Assembly: GCA_963803495.1 (NCBI GenBank)
Contig: CAWDMP010000002.1
Coordinates: 2,232,001-2,296,000 of the forward strand
Source: Persicitalea sp963803495
GTDB taxonomy: Bacteria; Bacteroidota; Bacteroidia; Cytophagales; Spirosomataceae
Length of the DNA stretch: 64,000 nucleotides
Direction of reading: 5' to 3'
The notes under the pieces are model-generated. The model did no database searches and was not told the origin of the DNA. It saw only the letters and a program-made list of their open reading frames with translations. The position numbers were made by a program, and so were the translations under genes. Of this stretch, positions 18,213 through 26,838 are shown piece after piece. Position 1 is the first letter of the stretch. Each line of letters opens with the position of its first letter.

Positions 18213-20738
18213 ATGCATATTTTTCATCATCAGGTCCGCTATTCCGTACCTCTGGCACGGTTCGGGTGCATGTCCGCAGGCTTGTTCTTGTGGCTGGTAT
18301 GTACTACCGTCTTGGCCCAACAGGATAGTCCCAAGCTACTGGCCGACCGTTACTTTTACGCCCAGGCGTATCCGCGCGCGGCCGACAGTTACGCCGATTT
18401 GCTGAAAGACAATTCGCTCACCGACGAACCCCGCAAGGACGTACTTTTCAATCTGGGCTACGCCTACAAGGAGTTGGGCGACTACGCCAAAGCGGAAAGT
18501 GCCTTTCGGCAGCTACTGGAACTGGGCGAGCCAAAGGGTAAAAACCAAATGGCGTACCTCTACTACGCGCAGGCCCTGGGGAGCAACGGCAAGCTGGAAG
18601 AAGCCCAGGATATGTTTGCCCGCTACGAGGCGGTGAAGTCATCGCTCAGCACCTACTCGGCCAGCACGCCGACACAGCGAACGGGCACAGCGTCCGGTGG
18701 CGCCCGCGTGACCTACCGGGTCGAGAGCCTGGCCATCGATACCGAAAATGCCGAATTCAGCCCGGCCTACTACCGCGACGGACTGGTGTACGTGGCTGGC
18801 AAGGGCAGCAGCGCGGCTTCGGCTTCGCCCGGCAAGGGCTACCTCGATCTGTTCTACGTACCTAATCGCACCGACCTCAGCGCCACGGGTACCATCGGCA
18901 ATGATGGCAAGCTGGCTACCCTCGGTAGTGCGCGAGCGATGGCCAGTGATAACTCGGGGACCCGGCGGTTGGGAAGCGACAACTACACGCGCCCCACGGC
19001 CAACGATTCTCGCACCGCAGCGACTTTTGCCCCGCTGAATTTTGGTGAAGGACTAGGGTTGGGCAAGAACAAAGGTACCAGCGCCCGTGCTGCGCCCGAA
19101 GAATTTAGCAAAGAGCTCAACACCAAGTACCACGAAGGTCCGCTGACTTTCTCGGCCGACGGCAACCTGGTGGTGTTTACCCGCAACAACTACAACGAAG
19201 GCAAGTCCAGCAAGAGTAGCGACAACGTGAACAAGCTCAAATTGTACAGCGCCGAACTGCGCGACGGCGGCTGGGCCAATGTGATGGAACTGCCCTTCAA
19301 CAGCGACGAGTACTCGACGGGCCACCCCGCGCTGAGCCGCGACGGCCGGGCGCTGTACTTTGTCTCCGACCGCCCCGGCGGCCGCGGCGGTACCGATGTG
19401 TATATGTCGCAGATGCAGAATGGTGGCTGGACGCCGCCCGTCAACCTCGGGCCACAGGTCAATACCAGGGGCGATGAAATGTTTCCTTTCGTGGACGAGA
19501 ACGGCAATCTCTACTTCGCCTCCAACGGGCAGCCCGGTGGACTGGGCGGGCTCGATATTTACTTCACAGCGCTGAGCCAGGGCACCGCTCAGGCCGTCAC
19601 GCGTCTCGAAGCCCCCATCAATTCCAAAGCCGACGATTTCGGGCTCATCACCGATGGCAACCGGAGCACGGGCTATTTCAGCAGCAGCCGCCTGCGGGGC
19701 GACGACGATATTTTTAGGTTTGTGCGCGAGAGCTCGCTTTATGGCTGTCGGAACCTATCCCTCAAAGTGACCGACGAAAGTACCCTGGGTGCCCTGGCCG
19801 GAGCCACCGTGACGGTGAAGCCGCGCGGCGAGGGCCGCGATGCTCAAACACTGACGACCGACGCCGACGGTATGATCGACATTTGTCTGGAAGCCGACAA
19901 CGACTTCATGTTCGAGATCGCCAAAGACGAGTACCTGACCGGCTCGCTGGGCTTCTCGACGCAAGGCCTCAGCGACGATAAGCCCACGCGTCTGGGTACT
20001 TCGCTCATCAAATACAATTTTGTGGAGACTGACCGCACACCCGGCCGCATTACGGCCGGAACGGACGACGACAACGACGAATGGGAAGGCGAGGACGCGA
20101 TCTCAGCCTCGACTTTGCGCGGCATCGTGACCGGGGAGACGGACAAGAAACCGCTGGCGGGAGTCAAGGTTATTCTGAAAAACGAGTGCAACGGCCGCGT
20201 CAAGCAAACGGTGACCGGCCCTGACGGTCGCTTCCGCTTTGAGATTATAGAAGGTTGCGACTACACGTTGGTGGCGTCGAAATCCGCGTACGGTACCAAC
20301 ACCAACGCAATCGGTAGGATACCGAAAGCGGCCAAGCCCAAGCTGGTATCAGCCAACCTGATCATGATGCGGGCCGGGGACTTCATGACGCTCGATAACA
20401 TCAACTACGACACGGGCAAATGGGAAGTACGGCCGGATGCGGCCCGCGAGCTGGACAAAATGGTGGCGACGATGAACAAGTATCCTTCGCTCAAAATCGA
20501 AATCGGCTCGCACACCGACAGCCAGGGTGATGCCAAGCTGAATCAGTACCTCTCGGAGCGTCGGGCCAAAGCCGCACTCAACTACCTGGCTTCCAAAGGT
20601 ATCGCGCGGCACCGCCTGGCAGCCAGGGGCTACGGCGAGACCCAGCTTTTGAACGATTGCGAAGACGGCGTACTTTGCACCGAAGAAGAACATGAACGCA
20701 ACCGCCGCACGGAGTTTAAAGTGCTTTCTATTAAGTAG
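18213..20738 (+). CDS. PorE-like OmpA family protein (TPR, PD40 propeller, regulatory-like domains, OmpA_C)
   Basis: An 841-residue envelope protein with a signal peptide (LFLWLVCTTVLAQ). TPR-like helices follow at about 30-140 (YFYAQAYPRAADSYADLL, FNLGYAYKELGDYAKAE). A PD40 propeller spans about 175-500 (GPLTFSADGNLVVFTRNNYNE, GHPALSRDGRALYFVSDRPGG, YFASNGQPGGLGGLDIYF). Two carboxypeptidase-regulatory-like domains follow, and a C-terminal OmpA domain binds peptidoglycan (IEIGSHTDSQGDAKLN). This is the order described for PorE, which links the T9SS ring to the cell wall, although Bacteroidota carry several paralogues. It follows a T9SS cargo gene by 18 bp, suggesting it anchors or helps secrete that neighbour. 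Confidence 0.88.
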   Translation: MHIFHHQVRYSVPLARFGCMSAGLFLWLVCTTVLAQQDSPKLLADRYFYAQAYPRAADSYADLLKDNSLTDEPRKDVLFNLGYAYKELGDYAKAESAFRQLLELGEPKGKNQMAYLYYAQALGSNGKLEEAQDMFARYEAVKSSLSTYSASTPTQRTGTASGGARVTYRVESLAIDTENAEFSPAYYRDGLVYVAGKGSSAASASPGKGYLDLFYVPNRTDLSATGTIGNDGKLATLGSARAMASDNSGTRRLGSDNYTRPTANDSRTAATFAPLNFGEGLGLGKNKGTSARAAPEEFSKELNTKYHEGPLTFSADGNLVVFTRNNYNEGKSSKSSDNVNKLKLYSAELRDGGWANVMELPFNSDEYSTGHPALSRDGRALYFVSDRPGGRGGTDVYMSQMQNGGWTPPVNLGPQVNTRGDEMFPFVDENGNLYFASNGQPGGLGGLDIYFTALSQGTAQAVTRLEAPINSKADDFGLITDGNRSTGYFSSSRLRGDDDIFRFVRESSLYGCRNLSLKVTDESTLGALAGATVTVKPRGEGRDAQTLTTDADGMIDICLEADNDFMFEIAKDEYLTGSLGFSTQGLSDDKPTRLGTSLIKYNFVETDRTPGRITAGTDDDNDEWEGEDAISASTLRGIVTGETDKKPLAGVKVILKNECNGRVKQTVTGPDGRFRFEIIEGCDYTLVASKSAYGTNTNAIGRIPKAAKPKLVSANLIMMRAGDFMTLDNINYDTGKWEVRPDAARELDKMVATMNKYPSLKIEIGSHTDSQGDAKLNQYLSERRAKAALNYLASKGIARHRLAARGYGETQLLNDCEDGVLCTEEEHERNRRTEFKVLSIK

Positions 20739-20837
20739 TTCATGAGTTTAAAGTAGAAAGTTTAAAGCAATTTTTTTGGGGGCACATTGTTCATTCGGGG
20801 TCGCCCGTGCGGACCATTATCAATTATTCACTATTCC

Positions 20838-21659
20838 TTGATCAACTTTCCCAACGCCAAGATCAATATTGGATTGAACATCGTCGGTAAGCGGCCCGAT
20901 GGCTTTCATGATCTGGAATCGTGCTTTTATCCGGTGGGTTGGGCCGATGCGCTCGAGATCCTGCCGCAGGCCGATCCCGATGCTGTCACGGCATTTCGAT
21001 CGAGTGGAATTGCTATTCCGGGCGATTCTGATGCCAATCTGTGTTTGAAAGCTTACCATTTACTGGCCCGCGATTTCGCGCTGCCGCCCGTCGACATCCA
21101 CCTGCTCAAAGCGGTACCCATAGGCGCGGGACTGGGTGGAGGCTCGGCCGATGCGGCTTTCACGATCAAGGCCTTAAATCAGCTCTTTTCGCTCGGTATC
21201 GCTACGCAACGGCAGCAAGCCTACGCGCGTACTCTGGGTAGTGATTGCGCTTTTTTTATTGAAAACGAACCCAAGTACTGCGTAGGCAAGGGGGACCAGT
21301 TTGAAGACTTGGCCATGCGACTCACCGGCCTTTGGATCTTGCTTGTCAATCCAGGCCTGCACATCGCCACGGCCGAGGCCTACGCCGGCGTAGTACCCCG
21401 GTCACCCGTCCATGAGTTGCGGGAGCTTTTGCAAAAGCCGGTAACTACCTGGCGCGATTTTGTTAAAAATGATTTTGAAACGCATCTATTCAAAAATCAC
21501 CCCATTTTACCCCAAATCAAGCAAGAACTCTACACCCTCGGCGCCCAATACGCCAGCATGAGCGGCTCGGGTTCTACACTGTACGGAATCTTCGATCGGG
21601 AGCCGGAAATAGCGAACAATTTCCGGGACTCGACCGTTTGGAAAGGTGAATTGACTTAA
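20838..21659 (+). CDS. ispE: 4-diphosphocytidyl-2-C-methyl-D-erythritol kinase
   Basis: A 273-residue GHMP kinase of the non-mevalonate isoprenoid pathway. It phosphorylates CDP-ME at the 2-hydroxyl using ATP in the cytoplasm. The start INFPNAKINIGLNIVGKRPDG, the ATP loop PIGAGLGGGSADAA and the end MSGSGSTLYGIFD are all diagnostic. The natural N-terminus begins at Leu-Ile-Asn, so a TTG start at 20838 is preferred. The first in-frame ATG (20787) would add 17 residues that do not resemble the family. The cytochrome oxidase subunit gene begins 10 bp after the stop. Confidence 0.92.
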   Translation: MINFPNAKINIGLNIVGKRPDGFHDLESCFYPVGWADALEILPQADPDAVTAFRSSGIAIPGDSDANLCLKAYHLLARDFALPPVDIHLLKAVPIGAGLGGGSADAAFTIKALNQLFSLGIATQRQQAYARTLGSDCAFFIENEPKYCVGKGDQFEDLAMRLTGLWILLVNPGLHIATAEAYAGVVPRSPVHELRELLQKPVTTWRDFVKNDFETHLFKNHPILPQIKQELYTLGAQYASMSGSGSTLYGIFDREPEIANNFRDSTVWKGELT

Positions 21660-21669
21660 CTAATCATCC

Positions 21670-22288
21670 ATGCCCACCCGGCCCAAAACCCATTCAAAAG
21701 AGAATCCATTCACCAAGCGGCGCGAGCCGCTGCACTTCCTGCTGTGGCTGGGGATTGTAAGCAGCGTGCTGATTTTTACGGTGATTCTGGGCGTATATAT
21801 CGTGCGCAAAGTGGGCCCGAGCTGGGAGAATGCGCCGCTGCCGGGAGTCTTCTGGCTGAGTACTGTCGTTATTATTCTGAGTAGCGTCAGTCTGCACGAG
21901 GCCAAGGATGCTTTTTACAAAGAGCGTTTTCCGTTGTACCGCACCTGCCTGAGCATCACGCTATTTCTGGGGATGATTTTCGTGGGAATGCAGGGCTACG
22001 GCTGGCTGCAGATGACCGAAAGCGGTGATGTCCTGGCGGGCAATCCGTCGTCAGGTTTCATCTACGTACTCACCGGCCTGCACGTGGCGCATATTCTGGG
22101 CGGTTTGATCTTTATGGGCGTTTTGCTGCGCGAAGCCGCCAAAAACCGGACTTATGTCGATTCCTTTGTGTACAGCGTCAACGCCCCCAACCAGTTGAAG
22201 GTCAAACTCATGACTACCTACTGGCACTTTGTGGATGTACTGTGGATCTTTCATTTTTCTCTTCCTGCTTTACCACCGCACGGCCTAG
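21670..22288 (+). CDS. Cytochrome c oxidase subunit III, frame break near the 3' end
   Basis: Heme-copper oxidase subunit III of about 205 residues with five to six membrane helices (LHFLLWLGIVSSVLIFTVILGVYIV, PGVFWLSTVVIILSSVSL, CLSITLFLGMIFVGMQGYGWL, TGLHVAHILGGLIFMGVLL). The end LMTTYWHFVDVLWIF is the family signature. It supports the catalytic subunit of a terminal oxidase in the inner membrane; subunits I and II are not in the window. After WIF (near 22250) the open frame drifts to 22392. Removing one C restores IFLFLLYHRTA and a stop at 22286-22288, the expected short hydrophobic end. Its last bases overlap the convergent Wzc-like remnant. Confidence 0.85.
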
Positions 22289-24693
22289 CCGTGCTCGTTT
22301 CCCGATCAACTCTTTCCTTTTTTTGCCCTGCCGCGGTACCGCGCAATTTCCTTACACTTTTGGCTAGCCAACCGGCTTTGCCGCTGCCATAGTAGCTACC
22401 GTTTCCGTAGCCGTACCCCGTAGGCATAGCCGGGTAGGTTCTTGTAGTTGACGGCATTAAAAATGATGTTGAACGATTTGAAATGATTGTTCTCGATCAG
22501 ATCGGTGACGGCCTTCAGCTGCTGTTTGGTCGTTTTTTCGTGTCTGACAATGTAAAACGTGGCGTCCGCCAGGGGCGCAAGCAACAGCGCGTCGGTCACC
22601 AGCGCCACCGGTGGCGTGTCGATCACGATGTAGTCGAACTTGTTCCGGTAGAAAGCAATCAGTTTGTCGATTCGCTCTGTGGCCAGTAGTTCCGAAGGGT
22701 TGGGGGGAATCGGGCCACTGGGCGCGACGTAAAGGTTTTCTTGGGAGGTGGCACAGGTGATCTGCGACTTCTCTGGCCTGCCCGATGAGGTAGTTCGACA
22801 GGCCTGTTTTATTGTCGACGTCCAGGTAGTCGTTCACTTTCGGCTTTCGCATGTCGAGGCCCATGATGATCACTTTCTTGTCGAGCAAGGCGAGAGAAGC
22901 GGCCATGTTGAGTGCGACAAATGTTTTCCCTTCTCCGGCCGTCGAGGAAGTGACGAGAATCGTCTTGCCGTACTGGCGGTCAAATCGGTGAATAGGTACT
23001 GCATGTTGGAGCGGATGATCCTGACTTGCTCGCTGACAAAACTCCGGCTGTGCGAATCTATGATTTGCTCCGCCTGAGCGCCGGGTACTCTGCTGATTTC
23101 GCCAAAAACCTTCAATCCGGTGTTAGCCTCGATTTCTTTTTTCGACTCTACCGTGATTTTCAGGAATTCTTTCAAAAAAATGAGCACCGTCGGAATCAAC
23201 AGCGCGACCATCAGGGCGTAGTTCTAGATTTGCTGACCGTTGGGCCTGATCGGACCGGGGGTGGCATAGGGGCGGGTTCACGACCTGGCTGTCGTTTACC
23301 GTCGAGGCGTAAATCAGGGCGGTCTCTTCCCGTTTTTGCAGGAGCAGAAGATAGAGGCTTTCCTTTACCCCAGCCTGCCTTTTGATGCCCAGGTACTCCC
23401 GTTCCTTCCGGGGAATGGCCGATATATTGCCTTCCAGGCGGTTGTTCATGACCTTCAGGCTCTTTCTCGAAACCAGCATATTATTCTTCTGGTTGCGCAG
23501 ATTTTCTGCGATCGCTTGCTTCACGTTGCGCATTTGCGTGTTCAGCGTTTGCAGGTAGGGGTTGCCGGGCTGCACGGTTTGGGACAGTTCGGTACGTTCC
23601 GATTCGAGCTCCGACAGTCGACTGACGTTGGAGGCGAGCACCGGATCGTCGACGCCCAGCATGGCGGGGGCCATGTTGCCCACCTCGTTACCTTTCACGT
23701 ATTTCTCGACGCCTTGGAGTACTTGCAGGTTGACGTCGATTTCGTTCAGCCTGGCGTCATTGGCCTGCACGTGGTCCAGAAACAGACTGGCCTCGGCACT
23801 CAGGTCGGTGACGTTCTTCGTCCCGGCGGTACGTCTCCACGTCCTGCTCGACATCGCCCAGCTCCCTGCTGACCAGGTTGAGGCGGTCGTCGATGAAGCG
23901 CAGCGTATTGGTAGCTTTTCGGTTTTTGCTTTCCAGGGTGGTGAAAGCGTACTCTTCCAGCAGATTGTTCAGGATGTCGATGCCCTTGGCCGGTACGGCA
24001 CTTTCCATGGAAATGGATACCACCGTGCTGCTTTCGTTGAGGTAGCCCGATGCTTCAGGCTGGCGATCAGACCGTTCATGACCGATTCCCGCTTCTGAAA
24101 CGTCACCTTGACCGGGGGCGCCTCGACATTGGCTTTGGCATTGCGGCCGAAACACCCTGAACACCCCGTACTTGCTTTTCACTTTCTGTCCGTAGACGAA
24201 CGTACGAATTTTCTGCTCGGTCCATTCAGGATTTCGTATTGGCTTTTACCAAGGGGGCGGATGAAAAAAGAGTCCCCGTTCAAAACTTCCGTCACTTCCA
24301 GTTTGACGGGACTTTCCGTGTAGATTTCGACGTCACGGTCTTCTCCCTCGCGCCAATAGCGCACGGTCAGCCCCAGGTTATCCACGATCCTGCCAATCAG
24401 CCGCCGGGATTTGAGAATCTCCATTTCATTGTCGATAAGCTTGTTGCCACCCATGTTCAGCTGTTGCACGATGTCGTTCGACGCCCCTGGGCCGGGACCA
24501 CTCGTCCGCGATCAGCACCGTGGTCTTTGACCTGATAGATCGGTGTGTACTGACTGAGATAACGGTGCGCTACGAAGAGGCCGATTCCGGCCGCGATCAC
24601 GAACCAGTACCAATAGCGTAAGAATTTGAACAGGATGCTGCGCAGATCGAGGTCGTCGCCTTGCCCTTCGTCCCATTGTGCTGCGTTACTCAT
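22251..24693 (-). pseudogene. Wzc-like polysaccharide co-polymerase/tyrosine kinase, broken by many frameshifts
   Basis: Pieces in all three minus frames line up into one family-length gene of about 810 codons. N-terminus: LRSILFKFLRYWYWFVIAAG (Wzz domain and first membrane helix). Next: QQLNMGGNKLIDNEMEILKS, coiled regions, QTLNTQMRNVKQAIAENLRN (GNVR-type), a second membrane helix (MVALLIPTVLIFLKEFL), Walker A STAGEGKT, Walker A' IIMGLDMRKPKV, Walker B DTPPVALVTDALLLAPL, and a Tyr-rich tail (GYGYGNGSYYGSGK). Family members control exopolysaccharide chain length by tyrosine autophosphorylation. At least eight frame switches (near 24530, 24500, 24180, 24080, 23850, 23210, 22970-22750 and 22440) make it non-functional as read. 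Decay or a badly polished repeat are both possible. Confidence 0.8.
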
Positions 24694-24762
24694 GCAAGTG
24701 TGGATTGTGATAATTCGTTTTTATAAACATTGGGCCAAAAAGGCTCCTCCCTGCGAGCCCTG

Positions 24763-25953
24763 TCACTCCCTGGGTTTGTTGAACAGTGAGTAGACCCGCA
24801 AAAAAGGTGCCGCCAGGTAGTTCAGAAAAAATAAGCGGTCATCGAATGCATAAATCCGCCAGAGGGCGGGGTCGATCAGGCGCTTTCGGGCCAAAAGTCG
24901 CAGGGCACTTAGCCCGCCCAGGTAGTAGCGCGCGCGGTACCGGTTGGCCAGGTCGATCGCGCTCAAGCCCAGGCTCCTCACACCGGCCACGGGGTTACGC
25001 TTGGGAAGGTCCGTTTGGTTCATGGCCACGGCCACGATTTCGGCGAGCCTTGGAAGGGCCGAATCCCGGCGGATGGCCCGCCGGATCGCTTCGGGTAGTT
25101 CGAGACCGTACAGGGTTTGCGCTAAAAAACAACCCAGGGTTACGTAACGCTCCACACCACTCGCAGCGGCCATGCGGTGTACTTCCAGCAGAAAGCCTTC
25201 GTCTTCGACGGATACGATGCGCACCAGATCGTGCACCCAAAACAGCCGCTTCCAAAGGTGCCCGCCGCCGTGGACGCAGAGGTACAGGAACGTACCGTGG
25301 GCGGGCATTACCTCCACGGCCGTGCCGCCCAGGTGGCAGGTACTGAGGCTTTTCCATACATCGCTTGCCAAAACACCATCCAGCCGCTCCGATGAATATA
25401 CCCGCCAATGCAGCTCGACCACGACACCGCTCTGCGGGTGGTACAAGTGGTAGTGGTGGAAAGTTTGCCGGTACAGAGCCTGCTGCCGGGGACTCTGCCA
25501 CAATACTTCCGAAAATACATACCCCCGCTCCAGCAATATCCGGCAAGCGGACGCGATTTGCCGGGCCTCGACCAGGATGTCCAGGTCGTTGCATTCGCGT
25601 TGCGCGCAGTCGCCGTAGTAGCGCTGGCCCAGGGCCGGGCCTTTCAGCGCCAGCAACCGGATGCCTTCGTTCCGAAACCAACCGGTGATCTGGGCCAGCG
25701 CACCGGTCATGAGCAGCATCCTGCGCTTGTTTTCGGCGGCTTTGAGGCGCAGGGCAGCCATCGTGCCCACGCTCAAAGAGTCGTCTTCCTTCATGCGCTC
25801 GTAGAAAATACTCGTCAGGCGGTGACTGTCCAGAGTACCCAGCAGCGCCACGTCCCCGTTGGGAGGCAGCAGCGGCCGGTCGTCAGGTCCGTGTGATGCA
25901 TTGCGCAGGCAGGCCAGCACGAACCGTAGCTCAGGATTCAGCGATAGGTTCAT
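24763..25953 (-). CDS. Nucleotidyltransferase family protein (PF14907-like) of the lasso cluster
   Basis: A 396-residue protein of the uncharacterised nucleotidyltransferase group (NTP_transf_5). The core has LLALKGPALGQRYYGDCAQRECNDLDILV, with the Asp-x-Asp (DLD) metal pair, then FHHYHLYHPQSGVVVELHWRV. The start at 25953 (MNLSLNPELRF) is chosen because the residues before it in the open frame (up to 26097) are non-native Pro/Arg-rich sequence. Such proteins recur in lasso clusters that also carry a kinase; to my knowledge in pseudomycoidin-type clusters the enzyme further decorates the phosphoserine. It is the last intact gene of the operon, 32 bp after B1. The donor substrate is unknown. 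Confidence 0.8.
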   Translation of the reverse strand: MNLSLNPELRFVLACLRNASHGPDDRPLLPPNGDVALLGTLDSHRLTSIFYERMKEDDSLSVGTMAALRLKAAENKRRMLLMTGALAQITGWFRNEGIRLLALKGPALGQRYYGDCAQRECNDLDILVEARQIASACRILLERGYVFSEVLWQSPRQQALYRQTFHHYHLYHPQSGVVVELHWRVYSSERLDGVLASDVWKSLSTCHLGGTAVEVMPAHGTFLYLCVHGGGHLWKRLFWVHDLVRIVSVEDEGFLLEVHRMAAASGVERYVTLGCFLAQTLYGLELPEAIRRAIRRDSALPRLAEIVAVAMNQTDLPKRNPVAGVRSLGLSAIDLANRYRARYYLGGLSALRLLARKRLIDPALWRIYAFDDRLFFLNYLAAPFLRVYSLFNKPRE

Positions 25954-25985
25954 CCGAAAGGGGTTAGGGTAAGACGCCACCACTC

Positions 25986-26252
25986 CTAGGCGCTGACCCG
26001 GACCAGGCCAAGCTTCTGCATCTCGCTTAGATGCTCCGCTACCTCGATTTCGCACTTTTGGGCGTCCACCTCGTACTCGGCCACGAGCTGGTCGCACAGC
26101 CCTTGGAGGCTGAGCGGGTTTTCGAGTAGTGCCCAGATACGGGTCGCCACCGGATTGAGCGAAAAATAGCTGCCCTGTTCGATGTCCACCATGACCAGGT
26201 CATCGTCGATTTGGGCGGAGATCGTTTCCTGCTTTCTAAGGTATGTTTTCAT
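25986..26252 (-). CDS. PqqD family protein: lasso peptide B1 (leader-binding RRE)
   Basis: An 88-residue PqqD-fold protein (IDDDLVMVDIEQGSYFSLNPVATRIWALLENPLS). In lasso clusters this RiPP recognition element (B1) binds the precursor leader, typically its aromatic-x-x-Pro segment, and brings it to the B2 protease. Size and the G-x-Y-F-x-L-N motif fit a free-standing B1. It sits 16 bp after the YkgJ-type gene and 32 bp before the nucleotidyltransferase. PqqD-like proteins also serve other RiPP pathways, but the neighbouring B2 and cyclase settle the assignment. Confidence 0.88.
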   Translation of the reverse strand: MKTYLRKQETISAQIDDDLVMVDIEQGSYFSLNPVATRIWALLENPLSLQGLCDQLVAEYEVDAQKCEIEVAEHLSEMQKLGLVRVSA

Positions 26253-26268
26253 AAGTCGAGTGGTGTTT

Positions 26269-26832
26269 TTAGGATTCCTCCGTTTTCAGCATTTTTCGAA
26301 AGGCCCCGTCGGATTTAAAGTATTTCGTCATGGCCGCATCTAAAAGTCCGCATTTTATGATCAGCAGCTCCACCCCGGCAGCGTGGCCCTCCGCGCCGCT
26401 GCTCCCGGGGAGCGTGGGGAGCTCTGCCAGCAAATCCCAGAAACTTGCGGGATGTGCTTTGTCGAAAATCGCTTCGTACAGCACAAAAATCTCCTGCCGC
26501 CAGGTCTTGAACTTTGCAATGGATACCCTGGCCGCAGCCGGACTCAGATTCCCATCGGCAATTTTTTTGAGCGCTTTACAGCGGAAAGTAGAACAGATAG
26601 TCGGCTTATCTTGCTCGTAAATGGTACATTTTCCCGAAAAATAGGTGCACCCCAGCGCAAAGGACTCATCGTCGCCCACCCGTTGGTACCTCGCCCGGAT
26701 CGCCGGTGGCAGGTTGGGGTACTCTCCGGGAAGCAGATCGGCGTGCGTGAAAAGGGTACCATCGCAGCAAAAGCCGCACTGGATGCATACCTGTTGTTCG
26801 ATCGGAAGGCCGGAAGGCGGCAGGTTGGGCAT
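26269..26832 (-). CDS. YkgJ-type cysteine cluster protein inside the lasso operon
   Basis: A 187-residue protein with CIQCGFCCDG near residue 16, the C-x2-C-x2-C-C pattern of YkgJ/FliB-like zinc- or iron-binding proteins. Further conserved cysteines follow in CTYFSGKCTIYEQDKPTICSTFRCK. The family is thought to bind a metal or Fe-S cluster; a few relatives act with lysine methylation or other protein modification, but function is mostly unknown. It lies between cyclase (6 bp) and B1 (16 bp), so it is co-transcribed with the lasso genes. It may be a tailoring or metal-handling accessory; I cannot assign a reaction. Confidence 0.8.
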   Translation of the reverse strand: MPNLPPSGLPIEQQVCIQCGFCCDGTLFTHADLLPGEYPNLPPAIRARYQRVGDDESFALGCTYFSGKCTIYEQDKPTICSTFRCKALKKIADGNLSPAAARVSIAKFKTWRQEIFVLYEAIFDKAHPASFWDLLAELPTLPGSSGAEGHAAGVELLIIKCGLLDAAMTKYFKSDGAFRKMLKTEES

Positions 26833-26838
26833 GATTCG

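Noticed and set aside
20787..20837. ATG start 17 codons upstream for ispE
   Set aside because: The added residues do not resemble IspE N-termini; the family begins at the Ile-Asn-Phe-Pro-Asn-Ala-Lys stretch right after a TTG codon.
25954..26097. N-terminal extension of the lasso nucleotidyltransferase
   Set aside because: The extra 48 residues are Arg/Gly/Pro-rich and are the out-of-frame reading of the B1 gene end; the ATG at 25953 fits the family start.
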